Of a DNA stretch of 54,592 bases, positions 23,002 through 31,702 are shown piece by piece; position 1 is the first letter of the stretch; the number at the start of each line of letters is the position of its first letter. Made by a program: the position numbers and the translations under genes. The stretch lies in assembly GCA_009377385.1 (NCBI GenBank), contig WHUD01000013.1:1-54592 (forward strand), read 5' to 3'. Origin of the DNA: Actinophytocola sp. GTDB taxonomy: Bacteria > Actinomycetota > Actinomycetes > Mycobacteriales > Pseudonocardiaceae. The notes under the pieces were generated by a model. That model made no database searches. It saw only the letters and a program-made list of their open reading frames with translations, and was not told the origin of the DNA.

Positions 23002-23358
23002 TCAGCTCTTGTCGCCGCGCACGCAGGACCGGCAGTCGCAGGTGTCGACCAGCCCGAAGCTGATCTCCTCGGCGACGCAGACCTCGAAGGTCTCCACCGA
23101 CATGCCGCTCGGGGAGATCAGCAGCCGCACCCCGGTGCCGCCCTCGACCGGGGTGTATTCCGTCTTGCCGACGTCGTCGTTCAGCAGACCGATGATGCGG
23201 TACTACGCGAACGGCTGGATCAGCGTCTCTACCTCGTGGTAAGCGGAACGGACGTCGTCCCGGCTCGCCAGCGGCTCGTCGGACTCCATCCAGTCGGCGT
23301 GGCCTTCTGTGATGTGCCATCCCACCGCCTCGATGACGTACGAGGATTGCGTTGTCAT
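23002..23358 (-). pseudogene. Small conserved-looking actinobacterial gene interrupted by an in-frame TAG
   Basis: Reading from ATG 23358 gives 51 residues (MTTQSSYVIEAVGWHITEGH...), then TAG at 23203-23205, and the same frame continues without a break for 66 more residues to TGA at 23002. The downstream part, with RIIGLLNDDVGKTEYTPV, LLISPSGMSVETFEV and a terminal Cys cluster CDCRSC, reads like genuine protein continuing the first part. The family resembles small hypothetical proteins such as DUF6226, a tentative memory only. One base change would restore the gene, so this is either a recent pseudogene or an assembly error. Confidence 0.7.
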
Positions 23359-23503
23359 GCGGGTACCCTTCAGCTCGCCTCATGGGCTTTCTCGCGTCAG
23401 GGACCACGTTCGTTACCGCGATGGCGGCGCGAGATAGCCGCTGATACGGAATCGAGTTCCCGCCGTGACACGCAATGCGGCGTACTGGACAATAGGGCAG
23501 AAA

Positions 23504-24472
23504 TTACCGCTTGATCAGGGCAGATGCGAGTCGTACGCCGTCGGTGACGTCGCCGTCAGAGCCGTCCGCGCCGTCGAGGATCGGCGCCAGCGCGGCGGTG
23601 TCGACACCCGCGAGCGCGAGCGCGGCGGCGGTGACCGCGTCGCGCGCTCGGTTGGTGCCGTCGGCCACCTTGATCGCGACGGCCGTGCCGTCCGGCAGCG
23701 CGGCGACCTCGACACCCTCGGCGCCGTCCTTGGCGATGAGGCCGGGCACGGCCCTGATCAGCTCAGTGACCGGGCGTGTGCTGCCGCCGAGCTGCACGGG
23801 GTGCGCCCGGATCGCCTTGGCGACCGTCGCCTGCGGTGAGCCGTCAGCCGCGCTGGCGACCGCGCCGATCGCCCTGGCGAGCCCGGTCAGCGACAGCGCG
23901 AACAGCGGGGCGCCGCAGCCGTCCACGGCGACCTTGGCGATCTTCTCACCGGACAGCTCAGCGAGCAGCGCCGCGATCTCGCGCTGCACCGGGTGCTCGG
24001 GATCGCGGTAGTCGGTGAGCGACCAGCCGTTGCGCCGCGCCGTCACCAGCATCGCGGCGTGCTTGCCTGAGCAGTTCTGTGCGAGCTTGCTCGGCGGGCG
24101 TCCCGCTGCGAGCCACTTGCGGCGCACGTCGGTGTCGAGCGGGTAGTCGATCGGGTTCCGGAGGTCGTCCTCGGACAGCCCCTCGGTTGCGAGGATACGT
24201 AGCACGCCGTCGACGTGGCACTGCTCGCCGGAGTGGCTGGACGCCGCCAGCGCGAGCAGCTCGGCTGGCAGGTCGAGGCCGCAGCCGACCATGGCGCTCG
24301 CCTGGATCGGCTTGACCGACGAGCGCGGGTACATGATCGCGTCCGGATCGCCGACCGCGTGCCGGATGGCGCCGCCGGCGTCCAGCACCACGGCGGAGCC
24401 GTAGTGCACGCTCTCGGTCATGCCTGCGCGCATGACGTAGGCGAGCGGTTCATGGCGCGGCGCGCGCTCCAT
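23504..24472 (-). CDS. L-asparaginase II family protein (rhizobial type)
   Basis: The 322-residue protein belongs to the Asparaginase_II family, which is unrelated to the classical bacterial enzyme and typified by Rhizobium etli ReAV. Its catalytic set is visible: RSSVKP with Ser52 and Lys54, NCSGKH with Cys134 and Lys137, and DGCGAP with Cys186, plus SHSGE. It would hydrolyse asparagine to aspartate and ammonia in the cytoplasm. No signal peptide is seen. The gap to the SMP-30 gene upstream is 50 bp on the same strand, so it may be the tail of that transcript. Confidence 0.88.
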   Translation of the reverse strand: MERAPRHEPLAYVMRAGMTESVHYGSAVVLDAGGAIRHAVGDPDAIMYPRSSVKPIQASAMVGCGLDLPAELLALAASSHSGEQCHVDGVLRILATEGLSEDDLRNPIDYPLDTDVRRKWLAAGRPPSKLAQNCSGKHAAMLVTARRNGWSLTDYRDPEHPVQREIAALLAELSGEKIAKVAVDGCGAPLFALSLTGLARAIGAVASAADGSPQATVAKAIRAHPVQLGGSTRPVTELIRAVPGLIAKDGAEGVEVAALPDGTAVAIKVADGTNRARDAVTAAALALAGVDTAALAPILDGADGSDGDVTDGVRLASALIKR

Positions 24473-24522
24473 CGACGTCCCTTCCCCTCGATCCGATAAA
24501 CCCCAGCCACCTTACCGGTGCG

Positions 24523-25443
24523 TCAGCGGGACATCATGACGACGGCGCTTTCGTGCAGGCTGCCGAAGTACAGCTGGGCGTCGCGTTCCCGCACCCCGGT
24601 CAGCATGTGGAAGCCGTCGATCTCGCCCTCGTAGGAGTGCACCATGTCTCCCCTGTTGTCGACGCCGATCACGCGCACCGTCTTGCTCGGTGCTGGCTGC
24701 AGCGATTCCGGCAGCTTGGTCACCGCGGTGCGCATCAGCCCAGGCAGCCGCTGCACCACGCCCAGCGCGGGGTTGCGCGGTGCGGGGATCGCGACCCAGA
24801 TCAGGCCGTCACTGCCGGTTGATGAGTTGTCCGGGTAGCCGCTGAGGTCGCCGAGGAACAGGTCGGCGGTGCCGACACGCTCGCCGGTGAGCCAGAACCG
24901 TCGCACCTGGCAGGCGCCGGACTCGGCCACCGTCACGAACGACTCGTCAGCGGCGAGCGCGACACCGTTGGCGAAGTCCAGCCCGGTCAGCAGCTCGTCG
25001 ATCGTGCCGTCGGTGTTGCGCCGCAGCAGCCGCCCGGTGCGGGTCTGCTCGATCAGGTCGGTGCGCCACTCCGGGATCGGGTAGCGGCGGGAGGAGTCGC
25101 TGAAGTAGATCGTGCCGTCGCTGGCCACCGCCGCGTTGTTGCAGGCGAGCATGGGCGCGTCGAAGGCGGTGTCCGCGAGCACCCGCACCGCCCCCGATGA
25201 CAGCGACACCGCGAGCAGTCCGGCGTCGGACGCGCACACCACCAGCTCGTCGTCGCCGTAGAACTCCAGCCCGAGCGGGCGGCCGGGGCAGGTCGTGACG
25301 GTCTCGATGGTGCTGCCGTCCTTGTCGATGCGGAGAATGCGCCCGTCAGCGAGCCCGGTGTAGATCCGGCCCTGCTCGTCGACGAGGACGTCCTCGGTGC
25401 CCTCGCCGTTGACGGGGATGACGGTGGTGGCCTGAAAGCTCAT
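24523..25443 (-). CDS. SMP-30/gluconolactonase-like beta-propeller protein
   Basis: The 306-residue protein shows the repeated propeller blades of the SMP-30/strictosidine synthase-like family: EDVLVDEQGRIYTGLADGRI, LEFYGDDELVVCASDAGLLAV and NNAAVASDGTIYFSDSSRRY. Calcium-dependent lactonases have this fold; the substrate is open. ATG 25443 has AGGAG 6 bp upstream; the longer frame is not supported. It sits 8 bp after the histidine phosphatase and ends the fatty-acid-type operon. Confidence 0.85.
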   Translation of the reverse strand: MSFQATTVIPVNGEGTEDVLVDEQGRIYTGLADGRILRIDKDGSTIETVTTCPGRPLGLEFYGDDELVVCASDAGLLAVSLSSGAVRVLADTAFDAPMLACNNAAVASDGTIYFSDSSRRYPIPEWRTDLIEQTRTGRLLRRNTDGTIDELLTGLDFANGVALAADESFVTVAESGACQVRRFWLTGERVGTADLFLGDLSGYPDNSSTGSDGLIWVAIPAPRNPALGVVQRLPGLMRTAVTKLPESLQPAPSKTVRVIGVDNRGDMVHSYEGEIDGFHMLTGVRERDAQLYFGSLHESAVVMMSR

Positions 25444-25451
25444 ACGTGCTC

Positions 25452-26093
25452 CTAGCGGTAGGTAAGCAGGCTGCGGTGCTCGGCCTCGAAGTGCGCGTGG
25501 TCGTTGAACGCGAGCAACGTGGTACCCGACCGGCCGGTCACCAGTTTGGTGATTCCGGCGTTGCATGTCACGCGGTGCAACGCGGTGAAGCGACCCGCCT
25601 GGTCGCCGATCGCCCGCGCGGCAAGCGCGCCGATCACGCCACCCGAGGTGAACACCAGCGCACTACCGCCCTTGGGCAGGCCCGCCACCAGCTCGTCGAA
25701 CGCCGCGTTCACCCGATCGGTGAACGCCGTCCAGGTCTCCGCGCACGCGCTGCCCTCCGCCGCCACGATCCAGGCCAGCAGCGCCTCGTCCAGCACCGCC
25801 TGGAACCCGCGCGGATCGGGCCGCTCCGGCAGTTCACCGCCGTGGCCTCGCACGACGTCGATGAAGTCGTACTCGTTCCAGCGCGCATCCTCCGCGGCGT
25901 CGAACCCGGCCGCCGACGCGGTGTCGCGCTGGCGGGCCATGGTGCCGCAGCGCACCTCGGTGAACTCGACCCCGCGCCTGCGCAGCTCATCGCCGGCCAC
26001 CTTCGACTGCTCCGCGCCGACGTCGGAGAGCTGGTCGTAGTTGGCCGCGCCGAACGACGCCTGCCCGTGCCGGACCAGGTAGATCGCGCCCAT
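25452..26093 (-). CDS. Histidine phosphatase (phosphoglycerate mutase-like) family protein
   Basis: The 213-residue protein begins IYLVRHGQASFG, with the catalytic RHG, and ends with FTSGGVIGALAA, where the second catalytic His is replaced by Gly or shifted. Family members dephosphorylate small molecules or sugars. The ATG at 26093 overlaps the phosphotransferase stop by 1 bp, showing tight coupling. Together with the phosphotransferase, it recalls the phospho-intermediate route used in some hydroxyacyl degradation, but that is inference. Confidence 0.85.
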   Translation of the reverse strand: MGAIYLVRHGQASFGAANYDQLSDVGAEQSKVAGDELRRRGVEFTEVRCGTMARQRDTASAAGFDAAEDARWNEYDFIDVVRGHGGELPERPDPRGFQAVLDEALLAWIVAAEGSACAETWTAFTDRVNAAFDELVAGLPKGGSALVFTSGGVIGALAARAIGDQAGRFTALHRVTCNAGITKLVTGRSGTTLLAFNDHAHFEAEHRSLLTYR

Positions 26094-27163
26094 CAGGCAC
26101 CGGCCTTCGCGATGATCTCCTTGCAGCGCCACTCCAGGTAGCCGACGAACATCCAGTAGTCGGCGTAGCGCGCGTTGTGGGTGCCGCCATCGTGGTAGCG
26201 CCGGTACAGCTGCTGGATGATCACCGCGAGCCGGAACAGACCGTACACTTCGTAGAACGTCCAGTCGTCCACCGCGAGGCCGGTCTTGGCGAGGTAGTAG
26301 TTGACGACGTCGTCCCTGGTGAGCATGCCCGGCATGTGAGTGGGCTGCCGCCTGCTCTGGGTGAAGACGTCGTCGTCATCGGCGTGCACCCAGTACGCCA
26401 TGGTCGCGCCAAGCTCCATCATCGGGTCACCGAGCGTGGACATCTCCCAGTCCAGGATGCCGACGACGCTCATGTTCTCCGCGCCATCGAAGACGATGTT
26501 GTCGAACCGGAAGTCGTTGTGGATCAGGCAGATGGCGACGTCCTCCGGCTGGTTCGCTGCTAGCCAGTCCATCACCTCGGTGTAGGCGGGTACGTTCTCG
26601 GTGCGGGCCTTGCGGTAGCGGTCGGACCAGCCGTCGATCTGCCTGCGGACGTAGCCCGCGCCCTTGCCGAGATCGGACAGCCCCGCCTCCGCGACGTCGA
26701 CCTGGTGCAGCTCGATCAGCTTGTCGATGACGTCGACGCACAGCTTCCGCACCGCCTCCGGCGAGAGGTTGAGTCCTTCCGGCAGGTCCCGGCGCAGGAT
26801 GATGCCTTCGATGCGTTCCATCACGTAGAACTCGGCGCCGATGATCGACTCGTCGTCACAGAACGCCACCATCTCCGGCACGTAGGGGAACACTGGCTTG
26901 AGTCCTGATTGGACTCGGTATTCGCGGGACATGTCGTGCGCGGACGCGGCTTTGTGACCGCGCGGTGGCCTGCGCAGGATCAGGTCACGGTCCGGATAGG
27001 ACAGCTGGAACGTCAGGTTCGACGCGCCGCCGGGGAACTGCCGCACGGCAGGTGGTTCCGCGCCGAGGCCGTCGACCCGCGCCGACAGCCACTCGTGCAC
27101 GGCACGCGCGTCGAAGGCGTCTTCTTCCCTGACCTCACCCGCGGTGTCGCGCAGTTCCGTCAT
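26093..27163 (-). CDS. APH-type phosphotransferase (ACAD10/11 kinase-domain-like)
   Basis: The 356-residue protein has the aminoglycoside phosphotransferase fold with the catalytic loop HNDFRFDN and the metal site LDWEMSTLGDP. The segment FPGGASNLTFQLSYPDRDLILRRPP is the same N-lobe seen in the kinase part of ACAD10/11-like proteins, which phosphorylate 4-hydroxyacyl-CoAs. Being next to an acyl-CoA dehydrogenase supports that role in degrading hydroxylated acids. The ATG overlaps the SDR stop by 4 bp. Confidence 0.88.
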   Translation of the reverse strand: MTELRDTAGEVREEDAFDARAVHEWLSARVDGLGAEPPAVRQFPGGASNLTFQLSYPDRDLILRRPPRGHKAASAHDMSREYRVQSGLKPVFPYVPEMVAFCDDESIIGAEFYVMERIEGIILRRDLPEGLNLSPEAVRKLCVDVIDKLIELHQVDVAEAGLSDLGKGAGYVRRQIDGWSDRYRKARTENVPAYTEVMDWLAANQPEDVAICLIHNDFRFDNIVFDGAENMSVVGILDWEMSTLGDPMMELGATMAYWVHADDDDVFTQSRRQPTHMPGMLTRDDVVNYYLAKTGLAVDDWTFYEVYGLFRLAVIIQQLYRRYHDGGTHNARYADYWMFVGYLEWRCKEIIAKAGA

Positions 27164-27912
27164 GACAGCTTCCGCACCACGCTCAGCGGCGCGAACCGCA
27201 GCACCTGCGCGAGCACGGTCCACGGCCACCACGGCACGTACGCCTTGGCCTTCTCCGCCCCGATCGCGCTGACCAGTGCCTTCGCGCCCTTCTCGCCGCT
27301 GACCATCAGCGGCGTCTTGCCTGCGCGGCCGGTCATCTCCGACTCGATGTAGCCGGGCAGCACCGCCGTCACGGCGATATTGTCGTTGAGGTGCTGGGCG
27401 CGGATGCCCTCCGCCAGCGAGGCCGCGGCGGCCTTGGACGCGGCGTAGGTGGTGACGTTGCCCCGCATGCCGCGCACGGCGCTGACCGACGAGACGACGA
27501 CGAGGTGACCCGACTGTTGCTCGCGGAATATCTCCATCGCGGCCTCGCACTGGGCAAGCAGGCCGATGACGTTGGTCTCCACGGTCTGCTTGTTGGCATC
27601 GAAGTACCCCGTGCCGATCGGCTGGCCCTTGCCAAGCCCGGCGTTGGCGATCACCCGGTCGATGCTTCCCAACTCGTCACGGAACTCGCGGAACACCCGG
27701 AACACGGCGTCGTGGTCGGTGACGTCCAACGCCTTGGTGGTCACCGTGATGCTGGGGTACGCCTCGGTCAGCTCCTTGGCCAGCGTCTCCAGCCGATCGG
27801 TCCGTCGCGCACACAGCGCGAGGTTGCGGCCCTTGGCGGCGAACTCCCGCGCCATGCCCTCGCCGAGGCCGGAGCTTGCCCCGGTGATCAGGATGTTTTT
27901 GCGTTCGCTCAT
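27160..27912 (-). CDS. Short-chain dehydrogenase/reductase
   Basis: This 250-residue classical SDR has TGASSGLGEGMAREF as the NAD(P) motif, NAGLG, the catalytic Ser in VVVSSVSAV and YAASK. The basic stretch LCARRTDR after the second strand favours NADP. It would interconvert an alcohol and ketone in the same acyl-degradation operon. It begins 28 bp after the 34-aa ORF and overlaps the next ATG. Confidence 0.92.
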   Translation of the reverse strand: MSERKNILITGASSGLGEGMAREFAAKGRNLALCARRTDRLETLAKELTEAYPSITVTTKALDVTDHDAVFRVFREFRDELGSIDRVIANAGLGKGQPIGTGYFDANKQTVETNVIGLLAQCEAAMEIFREQQSGHLVVVSSVSAVRGMRGNVTTYAASKAAAASLAEGIRAQHLNDNIAVTAVLPGYIESEMTGRAGKTPLMVSGEKGAKALVSAIGAEKAKAYVPWWPWTVLAQVLRFAPLSVVRKLS

Positions 27913-27940
27913 GTGCTCGGTGTGCCTTCTCGGGTTGCGA

Positions 27941-28045
27941 TCAGCCCTCGATCTTCGACCGTAGCCGTTGCCAGAAGCCGGTGCGCGCTTTGTCGGCGAG
28001 CTCGATGCGCTCGAACCGCCCCGCTGCGGCGACCCGCTGCGTCAC
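27941..28045 (-). CDS. 34-residue ORF coupled to the acyl-CoA dehydrogenase stop
   Basis: A GTG start at 28045 overlaps the dehydrogenase stop as GTGA. The product, with RFERIELADKA and a basic Trp-containing helix FWQRLRSKIEG, has no family I know. Composition is normal for coding and it exactly fills the space before the SDR. It may be a microprotein, a coupling device or the tail of a lost gene. Confidence 0.4.
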   Translation of the reverse strand: MTQRVAAAGRFERIELADKARTGFWQRLRSKIEG

Positions 28046-29271
28046 GCCCGCTCCCTGTACGGGGCCAGCTCGATGCGGGAGATGACGCCGAGGTGCACCT
28101 CGTCTGGGCCGTCCGCCATCCGCAGCGAGCGCGCGCCCGCGTAGGCGCCCGCGAGCGGGAAGTCGTTGGTCAGGCCACCGCCGCCGTGCAGCTGTATCGC
28201 CATGTCGATGACCTGCTCGGCCATGCCCGGCACGCTCGCCTTGATCTGCGACAGCTCGGACAGCGCGCCGAACGGGCCGTGGGTGTCCAGCAGCCACGCG
28301 GTGTGCAGCACCTGCAGCCTGGCCTGGTTGATGGCGATCCTGGCGCGGGCGATGCGCTCCCGGTTGCCGCCCAGGTTGACCACCGGCTTGCCGAACGCGG
28401 TGCGGCTCATCGCGCGGGTGATGGCCATTTCCAGTGCCCGCTCGGCGAGGCCGATGAGCCGCATGCAGTGGTGGATGCGGCCTGGCCCAAGACGTCCCTG
28501 CGCGATCTCGAAGCCCTTGCCCAGCCCTGCGATGACGTTCTCCTTCGGCACCCTGACGTTGTCGAAGGTGACCTCGCCGTGGCCGTAGGGCTCGTCGTAG
28601 TAGCCGAACACCGGCAGCATCCGCTCCACGGTGAAGCCGGGCGTGCCCTTCGGCACGATCACCATGGAGTGCCGCGCGTGGCGGTGCGCGTCCGGGTCCG
28701 TCAGCCCCATGAAGATGACGAACTCGCAGCGTGGGTGCCCGATGCCGGTTGAGAACCACTTGCGGCCGTTGAGCACGACGTCGTCGCCGTCCGGCATGGC
28801 GGTGGCCGCCATGTTGGTGGCGTCCGATGAGGCCACCTCGGGTTCGGTCATGCAGAACGCCGAGCGGATCTCGCCGTCGAGCAGCGGCCGCAGCCAGCGC
28901 TGTCGCTGCTGTTCGCTGCCGTAGTGGATGAGGACCTCGGCGTTGCCGGTGTCGGGGGCGTTGCAGTTGAACACCTCGGGGCCGAGCACGTGGCGGCCCA
29001 TCTGCTCGGTCAGCGGGGCGTAGTCGATGTTGGTCAGCCCCGCGCCCTTCCCGGTCTCCTCGGAGTACGCCTTGGGCAGGAAGAAGTTCCACAGTCCGCG
29101 CTCGCGCGCCTTCGCCTTGAGCTCGTCCACGATCGGCAGCACGACCCACGGGTCTGCGGCCTGGTGGAGGGTGCGCAGGTAGTCCGCCTCGGCGGGGGCG
29201 ACCTCGGCGGCAATGAAATCGGCCACCTTCTCGCGGTACTCGGCCGATCGTGCTGACGAGGTGAAGTCCAT
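28042..29271 (-). CDS. Acyl-CoA dehydrogenase
   Basis: The 409-residue flavoprotein has an ACAD fold: FCMTEPEVASSDATN for FAD binding, RKWFSTGIGHP, and C-terminal AIQLHGGGGLTNDFPLA. It oxidises an acyl-CoA to the enoyl-CoA. The substrate region resembles ACAD10/11-type dehydrogenases, which work with the neighbouring kinase-type phosphotransferase on 4-hydroxy acids. ATG 29271 marks the family start and is the first gene of the leftward operon, under the TetR dyad between 29294 and 29310. Confidence 0.92.
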   Translation of the reverse strand: MDFTSSARSAEYREKVADFIAAEVAPAEADYLRTLHQAADPWVVLPIVDELKAKARERGLWNFFLPKAYSEETGKGAGLTNIDYAPLTEQMGRHVLGPEVFNCNAPDTGNAEVLIHYGSEQQRQRWLRPLLDGEIRSAFCMTEPEVASSDATNMAATAMPDGDDVVLNGRKWFSTGIGHPRCEFVIFMGLTDPDAHRHARHSMVIVPKGTPGFTVERMLPVFGYYDEPYGHGEVTFDNVRVPKENVIAGLGKGFEIAQGRLGPGRIHHCMRLIGLAERALEMAITRAMSRTAFGKPVVNLGGNRERIARARIAINQARLQVLHTAWLLDTHGPFGALSELSQIKASVPGMAEQVIDMAIQLHGGGGLTNDFPLAGAYAGARSLRMADGPDEVHLGVISRIELAPYRERA

Positions 29272-29293
29272 GGCAGGACACGCTACTTTAATT

Positions 29294-29310
29294 ATCGAGC
29301 ATTGCTCAAT
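29294..29310. promoter_or_regulatory. 17-bp TetR operator candidate
   Basis: ATCGAGCATTGCTCAAT is a dyad with eight matching pairs apart from one C/A position and the central base. It lies between the divergent starts of the acyl-CoA dehydrogenase (29271) and TetR (29330). TetR repressors of fatty-acid genes usually bind such 14-18 bp palindromes. Confidence 0.6.
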
Positions 29311-29329
29311 AGCGACGTGAGGAGGTCGC

Positions 29330-29911
29330 ATGGCCAGTGGCAATCCGGCGCAGGCCAGGCGCCGCGCCCGCCAGAGCCCTGACGAGCGGCGCAAGCAGCT
29401 CATCGGCATCGGGCTGGAGATGCTGACCACGCGACCGCTGCACCAGATCACCATCGATGAGGTCGCCGCCGAGGCAGGAATCTCGCGCAGTCTGCTGTTC
29501 CACTACTTCCCCACCAAGCGGGACTACTACGCCGATGTGGTTCGCGCGGGAAGCAGGCGGCTGCTCCGGGCTACGCGTGTGGAGGGTGACTCCATCGACG
29601 ACGTCGTTGCCGGGCTCCTCAGCTTCATCGAGCGACGGCACGAGCCGTACATCGCGCTGTTCCGCAGCTCGGGCACCGACGACTGGGTGCACGAGATCTT
29701 CCGCGACACCCGTGCGGCGCTGACCGACCAGGTGCTCACCGCGCTGGACATCGCGCAGCCGAGCGAGCTGGTTCGCGCCGCCGTCGGGGCGTGGCTGGCC
29801 TACGCCGAGGAGCTGACGCTGGAGTGGGCGCAACACGGCACCGGCACTCGGGAGCGGGTCCACACTTTGCTCACCGGGGCGCTGGAGCACATCGTGCGCG
29901 CGGCGCGGTAG
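29330..29911 (+). CDS. TetR-family transcriptional regulator
   Basis: The 193-residue protein has the TetR helix-turn-helix RRKQLIGIGLEMLTTRPLHQITIDEVAAEAGISRSLLFHYFPTKRDY in its N-terminus, described here in pieces: ITIDEVAAEAGISRSLLFHY is the recognition unit. A helical ligand domain follows. GGAGG stands 6 bp before ATG 29330. Divergent from the acyl-CoA dehydrogenase operon, it probably represses that operon and itself, with an acyl-CoA as likely inducer. Confidence 0.9.
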   Translation: MASGNPAQARRRARQSPDERRKQLIGIGLEMLTTRPLHQITIDEVAAEAGISRSLLFHYFPTKRDYYADVVRAGSRRLLRATRVEGDSIDDVVAGLLSFIERRHEPYIALFRSSGTDDWVHEIFRDTRAALTDQVLTALDIAQPSELVRAAVGAWLAYAEELTLEWAQHGTGTRERVHTLLTGALEHIVRAAR

Positions 29912-29934
29912 GCGTGCCGAGTGCGCGCTGAATG

Positions 29935-29989
29935 CGAGCCGAACGGGGCGTTCGGCACGCAATGTGCACCGAACGCCCCGTTCGGCTCG
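29935..29989. terminator. Bidirectional hairpin with conserved loop, copy 1
   Basis: Perfect 21-bp arms at 29935-29955 and 29969-29989 flank a 13-base loop CACGCAATGTGCA. Each arm is itself a small palindrome (CCGAACG-GGG-CGTTCGG). It lies between the convergent ends of TetR and the second acyl-CoA synthetase and would terminate both strands. A near copy with the same loop occurs at 47.5 kb. Confidence 0.8.
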
Positions 29990-29999
29990 CCCGGCAGCA

Positions 30000-31619
30000 C
30001 TAATCTGTCAGCTTGGCGCGCAGCAGCTTGCCGGTGGTGTTGCGAGGCAGTTCGGGCAGGAACTCGACGTCGCGCGGCACCTTGTAGCGCGCGAGGTTCG
30101 CCTTCACGTACGCCTTGATCTCCTCAGCGTCGGTGCTCGCGCCCTCGGCGAGCACCACGAACGCTTTGAGTCGCTGGCCGAACTCCTCGTCCGGCACGCC
30201 AACGACGGCGGCCTCGAGCACGTCCTCCCGGTCAGCGAGCAGGTTCTCCACCTCAAGCGGATAGACGTTCTCGCCGCCCGAGACGATCATGTCGTCGTCG
30301 CGCCCGTCGACGAACAGCAGCCCGTTCTCGTCGAAATGCCCGACGTCCCCCGTGGACAGCAGACCGTCGATGATGTCCTTGTTCCTACCATCGGTGTACC
30401 CGGAGAAGCTCAGCCCACTACCCACGAAAATGCGTCCGACACAGCCGGGCTCGGTGACCTCGACGTCGTTGCTGTCGTAGAGCTTCACCTCGCAGCCGAC
30501 CGGCGGCTTGCCCGCCGTGCTGGGGTCGCGCCGCAGGTCTTCCGGGGTCGCGACGGTGGCCACCGCGACCTCGGTCGAGCCGTACAGGTTGTAGAGGACG
30601 TCGCCGAAGATGTCCATGGTGCGGGTGACGACGTCGCGCGGGATCGCCGAACCGGCGGCGAAGATGATCCGCAGCGACGACGTATCGTACTTACCAAGCA
30701 CCTCAGGGCCGAGGTCGATGATGCGCTGCAACATCGTCGGCACGACGACCAGCACCGCGCACCGATGCTCGGCCACCACCCCCAGCGCGTCCTCCGGGTC
30801 GAAACGACGACGCAGCACGACCTTGTTGCCCAGCGCGAACGCCAGCAGCACCTGCGAAAGGCCGGTGCCGTGGAACATCGGTGCCGCCATGTGCATCGGC
30901 TGGTCACGCCGCAGCGGCACCCGGTCCAGCAGTTGCGCCGAGGACAGCGGCGACGTCTTCTCCCTCGGCGCGCCCTTTGGCGTGCCGGTGGTACCGCTGG
31001 TGAGCAGGATGAACCCGCCAGGCCGTTCCGGGCTGGGCACCGGCGCGCCGTCGGTGGCGGCGATCAGCCCTTCGAGCGAGTCCGAGCCCGCAGGCGCCTC
31101 GGCGTCCACCCAGGCGAGGCACCGTTCGACGTCTGGATCGACCGCGTCGAGCAGCCCGGTGAACTCCTCGTCGTAGACCAGCAGCGAGACCTGCTCCCGC
31201 CGGGCGACGTCGGCGAGCTGCGGCTTGGCGAAACCGGTGTTGAGCAGCAACAACCGCGCGCCGAGCTTGCCCGTCGCCGCCATCACGGTGACCAGTCCCC
31301 TGTGGTCACGGCACAGCGCCGCCACCACGGTGCCCGCCCCGATCCCGCGCTGCGACCAGGCCCGTGCGAGCGCGTTGGAGCGGCGCTCAACCTGGTCGTA
31401 GGTCAGCTCGCCCAGCTCGTCCACGATCGCGACGGCGTCCGGGTTCCGATGCGCACCGATCGAGAACACCCCGGCGAACGGTCCGACCTTGTGCACCGCG
31501 AGGATCGACCGGATGCTGTCGTCCGGCCTGCCCGCCAGCCCCGCCCGGTACAGCACGGCGGCGCTCTGTACGGCGACGGCGGCCTTTGAGACGGCCTTCT
31601 TGGCATGGGTCAGGATCAT
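30000..31619 (-). CDS. Acyl-CoA synthetase (AMP-binding family), second copy
   Basis: The 539-residue adenylate-forming ligase has P-loop LTSGTTGTPKG (residues 206-216), NLYGSTEVA, STGDVGHFDENGLLFVDGRDDDMI and the terminal Lys in NTTGKLLRAKL. It begins with a basic amphipathic N-terminus, unlike the first synthetase, and resembles mycobacterial FadD-type long-chain enzymes. ATG 31619 has GGAGG 7 bp upstream; frames further left run through the promoter. It is convergent with TetR. Confidence 0.9.
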   Translation of the reverse strand: MILTHAKKAVSKAAVAVQSAAVLYRAGLAGRPDDSIRSILAVHKVGPFAGVFSIGAHRNPDAVAIVDELGELTYDQVERRSNALARAWSQRGIGAGTVVAALCRDHRGLVTVMAATGKLGARLLLLNTGFAKPQLADVARREQVSLLVYDEEFTGLLDAVDPDVERCLAWVDAEAPAGSDSLEGLIAATDGAPVPSPERPGGFILLTSGTTGTPKGAPREKTSPLSSAQLLDRVPLRRDQPMHMAAPMFHGTGLSQVLLAFALGNKVVLRRRFDPEDALGVVAEHRCAVLVVVPTMLQRIIDLGPEVLGKYDTSSLRIIFAAGSAIPRDVVTRTMDIFGDVLYNLYGSTEVAVATVATPEDLRRDPSTAGKPPVGCEVKLYDSNDVEVTEPGCVGRIFVGSGLSFSGYTDGRNKDIIDGLLSTGDVGHFDENGLLFVDGRDDDMIVSGGENVYPLEVENLLADREDVLEAAVVGVPDEEFGQRLKAFVVLAEGASTDAEEIKAYVKANLARYKVPRDVEFLPELPRNTTGKLLRAKLTD

Positions 31620-31702
31620 CGCCGTACCTCCGTTGCTACCGATCAGTACATTCCCACGACTGACACTAATCGGTTCACATGATGAGAACGACCCGAGCCG
31701 AC

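Noticed and set aside
23203-23205. TAG as a pyrrolysine or suppressed codon
   Set aside because: No pyl genes or special context is visible, and a single mutation explains it better.
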